A stretch of DNA of 5,166 nt from Candidatus Aerophobota bacterium (GTDB taxonomy: Bacteria; Aerophobota; Aerophobia; Aerophobales; B3-G15): assembly GCA_021163905.1 (NCBI GenBank), contig JAGGTG010000021.1, positions 1-5,166 on the forward strand, in the 5' to 3' direction. Below the pieces are notes generated by a model. The model searched no databases and had not been told where the DNA came from. It saw only the letters and a program-made list of their open reading frames with translations. This document shows, piece by piece, positions 1 through 5,166 of the stretch; position 1 is the first letter of the stretch; each line of letters begins with the position of its first letter. The position numbers and the translations under genes are program-made.

Positions 1-105
1 AAAATAGCACAGCCAAAAAGCGGAGGCCGAGCTGCAGAGAAGTTAGAGGTGATACCAAACTATGGCGAGGCCGTCTTCCGTGGGATACCCAGAGAGCCCA
101 CATAG
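1..105 (+). CDS. Possible 3' end of an unrecognised gene (partial)
   Basis: Frame 1 is open from the window edge to a TAG at 103-105, giving 34 residues that end in GEAVFRGIPREPT. I do not recognise the family. The stretch is GC-richer than what follows: 70 of the first 130 bases are G or C, against 15 to 22 of 60 in lines sampled from the genes downstream. Frame 3 and a reverse-strand frame are also open across much of this short region, so the open frame is weak evidence of coding. It could be the end of a gene of different origin, a mobile-element remnant or non-coding DNA. No convincing terminator follows the stop: a 5-bp stem (GTGGG 80-84 with CCCAC 97-101) has no T-run after it. Confidence 0.25.
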   Translation, partial: KIAQPKSGGRAAEKLEVIPNYGEAVFRGIPREPT

Positions 106-142
106 CCCCCAGAAACTGTCCCAATTCCAGAAAAGATGTAAC

Positions 143-171
143 TTGACAAAAATTTTCACATATGGTAAAAT
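143..171 (+). promoter_or_regulatory. Sigma-70-type promoter of the DeoR gene and probably the operon
   Basis: A perfect -35 box TTGACA (143-148) is followed after exactly 17 bases by TAAAAT (166-171), a 5-of-6 match to TATAAT. Transcription would start near 177-179, about 24 bases before the ATG at 202. This is the only near-consensus promoter in the window. It lies immediately upstream of the repressor gene and is overlapped by a palindrome, as expected for an autoregulated repressor-operon promoter. Confidence 0.85.
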
Positions 172-173
172 TT
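150..173. promoter_or_regulatory. Palindromic candidate operator over the -10 region
   Basis: A 24-base inverted repeat is centred between 161 and 162. The left arm is AAATTTT at 150-156 and the right arm AAAATTT at 167-173, with a central CATATG at 159-164. Ten of the twelve base pairs of the dyad match; the two mismatched positions are 157/166 and 158/165. It covers most of the promoter spacer and all of the -10 box, so a bound protein would block RNA polymerase. The likely ligand is the DeoR-family protein encoded just downstream (inference). A weaker dyad, TGNNAAAANTTTTNNCA at 144-160, overlaps its left side and the -35 box. No second copy was seen in the gaps before the aminotransferase or P-II genes. 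Confidence 0.6.
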
Positions 174-201
174 GCTCATTAATGAAAATAAAGTGATTCG
201 T

Positions 202-972
202 ATGGAAAAAGCATTCCCATTAGAAAGAAAAAATCAAATTCTGGATATTATTCGTCATAAGGGAAGGGTAACTGTTGATGAGTTAAAAGAGGTCTTTAAG
301 GTAAGTGGTGCTACTATTAGAAGAGACTTAGAGTTTCTGGAGCGTCAGGGGCTTATAACAAGGGCTCATGGAGGAGCCATTATCAGGGGAAAAGTTGCCC
401 TTGAGCCTGATTACTTTGAGGAGAAGCAAAAGTTTCTGGAGGAAAAGATAAGAATTGGAAAAGAAGCCAGTAAAATGGTAGAAGAAGGTGAGGTAATATT
501 TCTTGAGGCAAGCACCACTGTACTTCAAATGGCAAAATTTCTCAGAGATAAAAGAGAGCTCAGTGTGATAACTAATTCTCTGGAAATTGCTCAGGAATTA
601 AGAGGAATAGAAGGGATTAGTTTAGTTGTTATTGGAGGAACCTTAAGAAAGCGAACTAATTCTTTAATTGGTCCTTTAGCAGAGCTTTCTCTTTCACAAA
701 TGAGATTTGATAAGGCCTTCATTGGTATAAGTGCTCTTGACCCCTCTTCAGGGATAACAACTCCTACCCTTGAGGAGGCTCAAACAAAAAAGGAAATAGT
801 AAAAGCGGCCAACCAGGTAATTGCTCTTTGTGATCATTCCAAATTTGGTGAACAAAATTTTGCCTTTGTGATGCCTCTGGAAAAAATAAATATACTCATT
901 ACCGACAAAGGTGTATCTTCCTCCTTTAAGGGAGAAATTGAGAAAAAAGGAATAAAAGTAGTAGTTGTTTAA
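202..972 (+). CDS. DeoR-family transcriptional regulator
   Basis: This 256-residue protein has the normal length of a DeoR-family repressor. Residues 8-59 form the N-terminal winged helix-turn-helix: ERKNQIL, then VDELKEVFKVSGATIRRDL, ending in LITRAHGGA, a very typical DeoR pattern. Residues ~75-250 are the DeoR C-terminal sensor domain, which resembles ribose-5-phosphate isomerase and usually binds a phosphorylated sugar. Landmarks are EASTT (102-106), ITNS (123-126), IGGTLR (144-149), a FIG motif (173-175) and CDHSKFG (210-216). The phosphate-loop position is EASTT where relatives usually have a D-x-G-T-T pattern. The frame is open upstream to a TTG at 172, but that codon abuts the -10 box and lies before the predicted transcript start. 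ATG 202 puts the HTH at the usual distance from the N-terminus, although its ribosome site is weak. It probably represses itself and the three enzyme genes downstream (inference). Confidence 0.93.
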   Translation: MEKAFPLERKNQILDIIRHKGRVTVDELKEVFKVSGATIRRDLEFLERQGLITRAHGGAIIRGKVALEPDYFEEKQKFLEEKIRIGKEASKMVEEGEVIFLEASTTVLQMAKFLRDKRELSVITNSLEIAQELRGIEGISLVVIGGTLRKRTNSLIGPLAELSLSQMRFDKAFIGISALDPSSGITTPTLEEAQTKKEIVKAANQVIALCDHSKFGEQNFAFVMPLEKINILITDKGVSSSFKGEIEKKGIKVVVV

Positions 973-993
973 TTTTTTCCAATAAATCAATAA

Positions 994-999
994 TATAAT
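994..999 (+). promoter_or_regulatory. Perfect TATAAT in the repressor-aminotransferase gap; weak promoter candidate
   Basis: The 52-base gap contains an exact TATAAT 26 bases upstream of the aminotransferase start. No acceptable -35 hexamer lies 16-18 bases before it (the bases there are an A/T run), and there is no TG extension. In such AT-rich DNA the match may be chance. The gap has no hairpin-plus-T-run terminator, so read-through from the repressor promoter is the simpler model. Confidence 0.25.
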
Positions 1000-1012
1000 T
1001 AGGATAGTAAGA

Positions 1013-1019
1013 AAAGGAG
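1013..1019 (+). promoter_or_regulatory. Ribosome binding site of the aminotransferase gene
   Basis: AAAGGAG lies 5 bases upstream of ATG 1025 and fixes that start. It is much stronger than the site in front of the repressor gene, which suggests the enzymes are translated more heavily than the regulator. Confidence 0.85.
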
Positions 1020-1024
1020 TAAAG

Positions 1025-2371
1025 ATGAATAGAAAAAATCCAGTAAAGGTACAAGAGTTTCCAAAAATTATAGTTGAGCCTCCAGGTCCTAAATCCAGGG
1101 ATCTACATAATAAGGCAAAAAGGTATATGAAGGGCTACTCCACTCAGGTAAGACTTTTCCCGGTAGTTTTTGAGAAAGGGAAGGGGTATCTTTTATTTGA
1201 TGTGGATGGTAATACCTACATAGATTTTTCTTCAGGAATATATGTTACCGGCTGTGGTCATTGCCATCCCAAAATAACAGAGGCTATTCAGCGTCAGGTG
1301 GCAAAACTTGTTAATTGTCATGATTTTACCACTCCCATAAAATACAAATTTATGGAAAAGCTGGCAAGTATAACCCCTCCTGGCCTTAACGGAATCCAGC
1401 TTTACTCTGATGGAACCTCGGCTGTTGAGGCGGGACTTAGAGCTTGTCGGGCAGCCACGGGAAAATTTGAGTTTTTTAGTTTCTGGCGTGATTTTCACGG
1501 GAAAAGTTTGGGTTCAGTTAGTCTTGCCGTGATGAGTCCTGACAAGGGAATAAGGGCACCTGGTTTTTTTCTTATTCCCCGCCCCAACTGTTATCGTTGT
1601 CCTTTTAAACTGAATTATCCGGATTGTGGAATTTACTGTATGGAATTTTTAAAAAAGCAAATTGAGGAGGAAAGTACAGGAAAAGTTGCGGCCATTGTTA
1701 TGGAACCAATACAGGGTTGGGCAGGTTCGGTGTTTCCTCCTCCCGAATTTTTACCTCTTTTAAGAGAATACTGCAGTGAAAAAGGAATACTTTTAATGCT
1801 TGATGAGATACTCACCGGAATGGGTAGAACGGGGAAGTGGTTTGCCTGTGAACACTGGAATGTTGTACCTGATGTAATGACTGTAGGTAAGGGTCTCGGC
1901 AATGGTTATCCCATAACCGCTGTAGTAGTGAAGGAGGAGTATAAGGATGTTTTGGAGAAGATCTCTGCCTCATCCAGCTATGGAGGAAATCCTGTAGCCT
2001 GCGCCGCAGCTTATGCCACCATTGAGGTGATAGAGGAGGAGAATCTTTTAGAAAACGCCCAGAGAATTGAAAAAGTAGTTATGAAAAGATTAAATAAGAT
2101 GAAAGAAACCCATCCCATTGTGGGAGATGTAAGAGGTAAAGGGTGTCTTTTTGGAGTGGAACTTGTTAAGGATAAACTCACGAAGGAGCCTTTTGATGAG
2201 GCAGGGAAGCTTGTTTATCAAAAGGCTTTTAAAAAAGGTGTTGCCTGGATACCTGCAGGACATATCTTAAGGATGTCCCCTCCCTTAATTATGCCTGAGG
2301 AAGTTGCAGAGAAAGCTATAGATATAATTGAGGAATCAATTGCCGAGGTAGAAGATGAATTTGGATACTGA
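1025..2371 (+). CDS. Class III PLP-dependent aminotransferase (GabT/ornithine-AT-like), substrate unknown
   Basis: This cytoplasmic 448-residue enzyme has the usual class III length and order of motifs. These are the N-terminal DVDGNTYIDFSSGI (59-72), GHCHPK (78-83), a phosphate-loop motif SDGTSAVEA (128-136), FHGKSLGS (157-164), MEPIQG (226-231) and LDEILTGMGRTGK (259-271). Asp260 would pair with the PLP pyridine nitrogen, and Lys289 in VGKGLGNGYP would form the Schiff base. SSYGGNP (317-323) and the carboxylate-binding Arg416 in RMSPPL complete the set. The family moves an amino group between an amine or omega-amino acid and a keto acid; some archaeal relatives act as amino-acid racemases. 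Residues 189-205 carry four cysteines (CYRC, then C201 and C205), seen in a subgroup of this family. The neighbours are a dehydrogenase 13 bases downstream and then a kinase, so an amino-sugar or amino-polyol substrate is plausible, but the class could equally act on an amino acid such as 4-aminobutyrate or beta-alanine. Confidence 0.93.
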   Translation: MNRKNPVKVQEFPKIIVEPPGPKSRDLHNKAKRYMKGYSTQVRLFPVVFEKGKGYLLFDVDGNTYIDFSSGIYVTGCGHCHPKITEAIQRQVAKLVNCHDFTTPIKYKFMEKLASITPPGLNGIQLYSDGTSAVEAGLRACRAATGKFEFFSFWRDFHGKSLGSVSLAVMSPDKGIRAPGFFLIPRPNCYRCPFKLNYPDCGIYCMEFLKKQIEEESTGKVAAIVMEPIQGWAGSVFPPPEFLPLLREYCSEKGILLMLDEILTGMGRTGKWFACEHWNVVPDVMTVGKGLGNGYPITAVVVKEEYKDVLEKISASSSYGGNPVACAAAYATIEVIEEENLLENAQRIEKVVMKRLNKMKETHPIVGDVRGKGCLFGVELVKDKLTKEPFDEAGKLVYQKAFKKGVAWIPAGHILRMSPPLIMPEEVAEKAIDIIEESIAEVEDEFGY

Positions 2372-2372
2372 A

Positions 2373-2379
2373 AAGGAGG
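2373..2379 (+). promoter_or_regulatory. Ribosome binding site that decides the oxidoreductase start
   Basis: AAGGAGG begins just after the TGA of the aminotransferase gene (2369-2371) and lies 5 bases before ATG 2385. It favours that ATG over the in-frame ATG at 2355, which is inside the upstream gene and would add ten hydrophilic residues before the Rossmann fold. Confidence 0.85.
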
Positions 2380-2384
2380 GTAAA

Positions 2385-3530
2385 ATGCAAAAAGAGCTTG
2401 GTGTAGGAATTGTTGGATGGGGATTTATAGGTAAGGTCCACACCTATGCATATATAAACCTGCCTCTTTTTTATCAACCACCTCCTGCTAAGATAAATTT
2501 AGTTGGGGTATGTACTGCCCATGAAAAGACAGCAGATGCTGCAAGAAAAATAGCTGGCTTTAAATTTGCCACCACTTCCTATAAAGATCTTCTGGAAAGG
2601 GAAGATATTGACATAATTAACTGTTGCACACCTAACTATCTGCACAAAAATATTTTGATCGATGCCCTTAAAGCGGGAAAGCATATCTACTGCGATAAAC
2701 CTTTAGCCTTGAATTTGAAAGAGGCGAGGGATATTTTAAAAGCTACTGAAAAATCAAGCTCCATCCACCAGATGACCTTTGAGTACAGATTTATTCCTGC
2801 CATAATGAGGGCAAAACAGCTTATTAAGGAAGGTTTCTTAGGAGATGTATTTAGTTTTCGTGGATGTTACCTTCACTCAGGCTACATTGATCCTTCTCGT
2901 CCTGTTAGCTGGAGACTGGATAGGGAAAAATCAGGAGGTGGAGCTCTTTTTGATCTTGGCTCTCATATTCTTGATTTGGTGCGCCACCTTCTGGGTGAGT
3001 ATAAATCTGTTTTTGCAACCTCTCGCACCTTTATAAAGGAGCGTCCCCTTCCAGATGACCTTGAGAAAAAGAAAAAAGTTGAAGTTGATGATATCAGCAT
3101 TTTGCAAGTTGAGCTTGAGAATGGTGGAATTGGTACAGTTGAGGTTTCCCGTCTTGCAACAGGGGCCAATGATGAGCTTAGAATTGAGATTCATGGGCAA
3201 AAAGGTGCAATTTACTTTAATCTCATGGATCCTAACTGGCTCTGGATTTACGATACAAGGGATCCGGGAGAGCCTATAGGTGGTTTTAGGGGGTTTAAAA
3301 AAATAGAAACCGTCCAGCGCTATCCAAAACCTGCATCACTTCCCGGTCCTAAATTTTCAATTGGCTGGATGAGGTACCATATTGCAAGTCAGTATGATTT
3401 TGTTAAGAAAGTAGTTGAAGGCAAAAAAGGTGATCCTGGTTTTTATGATGGTTACAAGGTGCAGGAAGTGATGGAGGCAGCACAAATTTCAGCAGGGGAA
3501 AAGCGGTGGGTAAATCTAAATGAACTTTAA
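2385..3530 (+). CDS. Gfo/Idh/MocA-family NAD(P)-dependent oxidoreductase
   Basis: This 381-residue protein is of typical family length. It starts with a Rossmann fold: GVGIVGWGFIGKVH (6-19) holds the GxGxxG dinucleotide loop at 11-16. CTPNYLH (81-87) and CDKPL (103-107) follow; the latter is the family's [ED]KP motif with catalytic Lys105. The C-terminal alpha/beta domain has GGGALFDLGSH (184-194). Asp190 and His194 complete the Lys-Asp-His set known from inositol dehydrogenase-type members. The later ERP...VDD and DELRIEIHGQKGAI segments are typical of the large MocA-like branch. Members oxidise or reduce hydroxyl/keto groups of sugars, polyols and inositols with NAD(H) or NADP(H). All key residues are present, so it should be active; the substrate is not readable. 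It sits 13 bases after the aminotransferase and 14 before the kinase, so it probably acts on the same carbon skeleton. The ATG at 2355 is a less likely alternative start. Confidence 0.92.
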   Translation: MQKELGVGIVGWGFIGKVHTYAYINLPLFYQPPPAKINLVGVCTAHEKTADAARKIAGFKFATTSYKDLLEREDIDIINCCTPNYLHKNILIDALKAGKHIYCDKPLALNLKEARDILKATEKSSSIHQMTFEYRFIPAIMRAKQLIKEGFLGDVFSFRGCYLHSGYIDPSRPVSWRLDREKSGGGALFDLGSHILDLVRHLLGEYKSVFATSRTFIKERPLPDDLEKKKKVEVDDISILQVELENGGIGTVEVSRLATGANDELRIEIHGQKGAIYFNLMDPNWLWIYDTRDPGEPIGGFRGFKKIETVQRYPKPASLPGPKFSIGWMRYHIASQYDFVKKVVEGKKGDPGFYDGYKVQEVMEAAQISAGEKRWVNLNEL

Positions 3531-3532
3531 AT

Positions 3533-3538
3533 TAGAGG
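3533..3538 (+). promoter_or_regulatory. Ribosome binding site of the FGGY kinase gene
   Basis: TAGAGG lies 6 bases before ATG 3545 and just after the oxidoreductase TAA (3528-3530). It is weaker than the sites of the two genes before it. The 14-base gap would also allow ribosomes to carry over from the upstream gene. Confidence 0.6.
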
Positions 3539-3544
3539 CATTTT

Positions 3545-5059
3545 ATGCCAGAGAATTACCTCCTTAGTATAGATGTTGGAACAACCTCGGTCAAAGTGGG
3601 GCTTTTTACAACAGAAGGAAAACTTAAAGCTCTCTCCACTCAAGAGTATAACCTTCTTACCCCCTCTCCCAATGTGGTTGAACTTCCGGTAGATACCTAC
3701 TGGATAGCGCTGAGCAGGGGAATAAAAGAAGTATTAAAGCACTCAGAGATTAGTCCACAGTCAATTCTTGCCTTATCTTTATCCAGTCAGGCAGAAACAC
3801 TTATCTGTGTGGATAGTAGGGGAAGGCCATTAAGAAATGCCATCGTCTGGCTGGATACACGTGCAGAGAAAGAAGCTTTAGAAATAGCAAAAAATTTTCC
3901 TTCAGATCTTCTCTACAAAACAACCGGTATTCCAGAATTATCCCCTATCTGGCCAGCAGCAAAGATACTCTGGCTTAAAAGAAACGAGCCAGATGTTTTT
4001 AAGCGTACCTTTAAGTTTCTTATAGTTAAAGATTATCTTATCTGGAGGCTAACGGGAATTTTCTCTACCGATCCCACCGAATCATCCTCCACCTGTTATC
4101 TTAAATTAAATGAAAAGGATTGGTGGGATGAGATGCTTGATTTCGTAGGGATTGAAAGAAATCAGCTTCCTGCAATTTTTCCCTCTTATGAAGTTGTAGG
4201 AAATATAACTTCCAGGATAAAGTCCGAGTTAGATCTGTCCACCAGTACCAGGGTCATAGCAGGTTCTATGGATCAGATGGCAGCAGCATTAGGTGCAGGA
4301 AATGTTGAATCTGGCATAATTACAGAAAGTACAGGAACTGCGCTTGCCGTGGTAGCAACAGTAGATAAACCTGTGTATGATCCCAAAAGGATGATTCCTG
4401 TAGCTTCCCACTGTATCCCTGATAAGTTTGTCCTCATGCCCTATTCAGAAACATCAGGTATTGTCCTTAAGTGGTTCAGGGATACTTTCCCCCTGAATCC
4501 TGATAAAAAAGAGGATTATGGACATCTTTTGCAGCTTGCCTCTCAGATTCCCCCTGGAGCAGAAGGACTTCTTGCCCTTCCACATTTTACGGGAACTACC
4601 TGTCCGGACTTTAACCCCAGGGCAAGGGGTGCATTTGTGGGAATATCTTTTAAGCACAAACGTGCACATTTTATCAGAGCCCTTGTTGAATCTGTAGCTT
4701 TTATGCTAAGGGAAAATATCGAACTTTTGAAGGAGCTTTCCATACCTGTTAAAAAGGTAAGATCCTTAGGAGGAGCTGCAAAAAGTGATACCTGGCTTAA
4801 GATAAAAACAGATGTTTTAGGTGTTCCAGTAGAGGTTCCCGAGTGCAGTGAAGCAGCATCTCTGGGAGCAGCAATTCTGGCTGGAATTGGAGCAAGGGTA
4901 TTTTCCGATATTAACGAGGCAGTTAGAAAAGTTGTAAAGATTAAAAAAAGCTTTTATCCTGACCCTTCAAATGCTGGTATTTACCAGAAAGTTTACCAGG
5001 AGTATCTTTCCCTGTATCAAAAACTTTATGGAAAAGTTAATAAAACCATTCACCAATAA
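3545..5059 (+). CDS. FGGY-family carbohydrate kinase (xylulokinase-like)
   Basis: This 504-residue protein spans both FGGY domains and is complete. The N-terminal half has the ATP/phosphate loop IDVGTTSVK (9-17), SSQAET (80-85) at the sugar-pocket position, and VWLDTRA (101-107), the W-x-D-x-R signature. GSMDQMAAALGAG (240-252) carries the likely catalytic base Asp243. The C-terminal half has ESTGTA (261-266), LPHFTGTTCPDFNPRARG (345-362) and the adenosine-binding GGAAKSDTW (409-417), then EAASLGAA (436-443). The family phosphorylates sugars and polyols (xylulose, ribulose, glycerol, erythritol and others) with ATP. It resembles xylulokinase overall, but the pocket reads SSQAET rather than the SGQMHG type of E. 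coli XylB, so the substrate is probably not simply xylulose. It is the last enzyme gene of the tight cluster and may make the phosphorylated compound sensed by the DeoR regulator (inference). Confidence 0.92.
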   Translation: MPENYLLSIDVGTTSVKVGLFTTEGKLKALSTQEYNLLTPSPNVVELPVDTYWIALSRGIKEVLKHSEISPQSILALSLSSQAETLICVDSRGRPLRNAIVWLDTRAEKEALEIAKNFPSDLLYKTTGIPELSPIWPAAKILWLKRNEPDVFKRTFKFLIVKDYLIWRLTGIFSTDPTESSSTCYLKLNEKDWWDEMLDFVGIERNQLPAIFPSYEVVGNITSRIKSELDLSTSTRVIAGSMDQMAAALGAGNVESGIITESTGTALAVVATVDKPVYDPKRMIPVASHCIPDKFVLMPYSETSGIVLKWFRDTFPLNPDKKEDYGHLLQLASQIPPGAEGLLALPHFTGTTCPDFNPRARGAFVGISFKHKRAHFIRALVESVAFMLRENIELLKELSIPVKKVRSLGGAAKSDTWLKIKTDVLGVPVEVPECSEAASLGAAILAGIGARVFSDINEAVRKVVKIKKSFYPDPSNAGIYQKVYQEYLSLYQKLYGKVNKTIHQ

Positions 5060-5097
5060 TATTTCCAAATTGAGCAAAATAGGAAGATAAATACTTT

Positions 5098-5103
5098 AAG
5101 GAG
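5098..5103 (+). promoter_or_regulatory. Ribosome binding site of the P-II gene
   Basis: AAGGAG lies 8 bases before ATG 5112. The 52-base gap between the kinase stop and this ATG has no hairpin terminator. It has no good promoter either: TTGAGC (5070-5075) is followed only by a poor TACTTT at 5092-5097, which would start transcription on top of this site. Confidence 0.8.
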
Positions 5104-5111
5104 AGGATCCT

Positions 5112-5166
5112 ATGTTAAAGAAAATAGAGTGCTTCCTCCAGCCCTCCAAGATCGATAAGATAAAGG
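5112..5166 (+). CDS. P-II-type nitrogen regulatory protein (GlnB/GlnK-like), N-terminal fragment
   Basis: Only the first 18 codons are in the window, reading MLKKIECFLQPSKIDKIK. This matches the conserved first beta strand and helix start of P-II proteins, whose usual opening is of the form M-KKIEAIIxPFKLDEVK. P-II proteins are small trimers of about 112 residues that bind ATP/ADP and 2-oxoglutarate. They control glutamine synthetase, ammonium channels or nitrogen transcription. The T-loop and the C-terminal signature are beyond the edge, so GlnB and GlnK types cannot be told apart. A strong ribosome site fixes the start. It lies 52 bases after the kinase with no visible terminator, so co-transcription is possible but unproven. 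Confidence 0.75.
   Translation, partial: MLKKIECFLQPSKIDKIK

Noticed and set aside
80..101. Stem GTGGG/CCCAC as a terminator of an upstream gene
   Set aside because: Only 5 bp with a 12-base loop, it overlaps the end of the open frame, and no T-run follows.
172..201. Longer N-terminus of the DeoR protein from TTG 172 or GTG 193
   Set aside because: TTG 172 directly follows the -10 box and precedes the expected transcript start. GTG 193 has no ribosome site, and neither is needed to complete the HTH domain.
1232..1498. Reverse-strand open frame opposite the aminotransferase
   Set aside because: It lies wholly within a well-supported gene, has no recognisable motif, and is a shadow frame like the others at 1633-1902, 2931-3200 and 4454-4743.
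2355..2384. Oxidoreductase start at ATG 2355, overlapping the aminotransferase gene
   Set aside because: The strong AAGGAGG at 2373-2379 serves ATG 2385, and the family normally begins a few residues before the GxGxxG loop.
3055..3279. Plus-strand open frame inside the oxidoreductase gene
   Set aside because: Out-of-frame shadow without family motifs; the enclosing frame carries all the conserved residues.
4473..4499. Hairpin in the kinase gene (TTCAGGG 4475-4481 with CCCTGAA 4491-4497)
   Set aside because: It is inside a conserved coding region with no T-run after it. A 7-bp stem of this kind can arise by chance, so it is not called a terminator or element.
5070..5097. Promoter for the P-II gene (TTGAGC with TACTTT)
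   Set aside because: The -10 matches only 3 of 6 positions, and the transcript would begin on the ribosome binding site.
1..5166. CRISPR array, tRNA, rRNA or insertion sequence
   Set aside because: No regularly spaced repeats, cloverleaf-like segment, rRNA signature or transposase motif was seen on either strand.

Overview
The window is a tightly packed, all-plus-strand piece of a bacterial genome. It is AT-rich apart from the first ~130 bases. Shine-Dalgarno sequences are strong (AAGGAG type), the main promoter is a near-consensus sigma-70 type, and the proteins are rich in Lys, Glu and Ile. This fits an AT-rich bacterium such as a Firmicute or a thermophilic anaerobe, but nothing here fixes the taxon.

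Layout. Positions 1-142 are a GC-richer stretch (70 of 130 bases G/C by hand count for 1-130) that may hold the last 34 codons of an unrecognised gene. A strong promoter follows (TTGACA, 17-base spacer, TAAAAT, 143-171), overlaid by a 24-base palindrome (150-173) that looks like an operator. Then come a DeoR-family repressor (202-972), a PLP-dependent class III aminotransferase (1025-2371), a Gfo/Idh/MocA-family NAD(P)-dependent oxidoreductase (2385-3530) and an FGGY-family carbohydrate kinase (3545-5059). The start of a P-II-type nitrogen regulator (5112 to the window end) closes the window. Gaps between the three enzyme genes are 13 and 14 bases, so they are almost certainly one transcript. 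The gaps on either side of that block are 52 bases each, with no visible terminator.

How the genes may work together (inference). A DeoR-type repressor, an aminotransferase, a MocA-type dehydrogenase and a sugar/polyol kinase together look like an inducible catabolic operon for an aminated sugar, amino-polyol or amino-cyclitol. The amino group would be removed (or added) by transamination, a hydroxyl or keto group interconverted by the oxidoreductase, and the product phosphorylated by the kinase. A phosphorylated intermediate would then release the repressor. This enzyme combination does not match a standard pathway I can name, and the substrate cannot be read from the sequence. No transporter, aldolase or isomerase lies in the window. 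The P-II gene next door may be an unrelated nitrogen-control unit or may tie the operon to nitrogen status.
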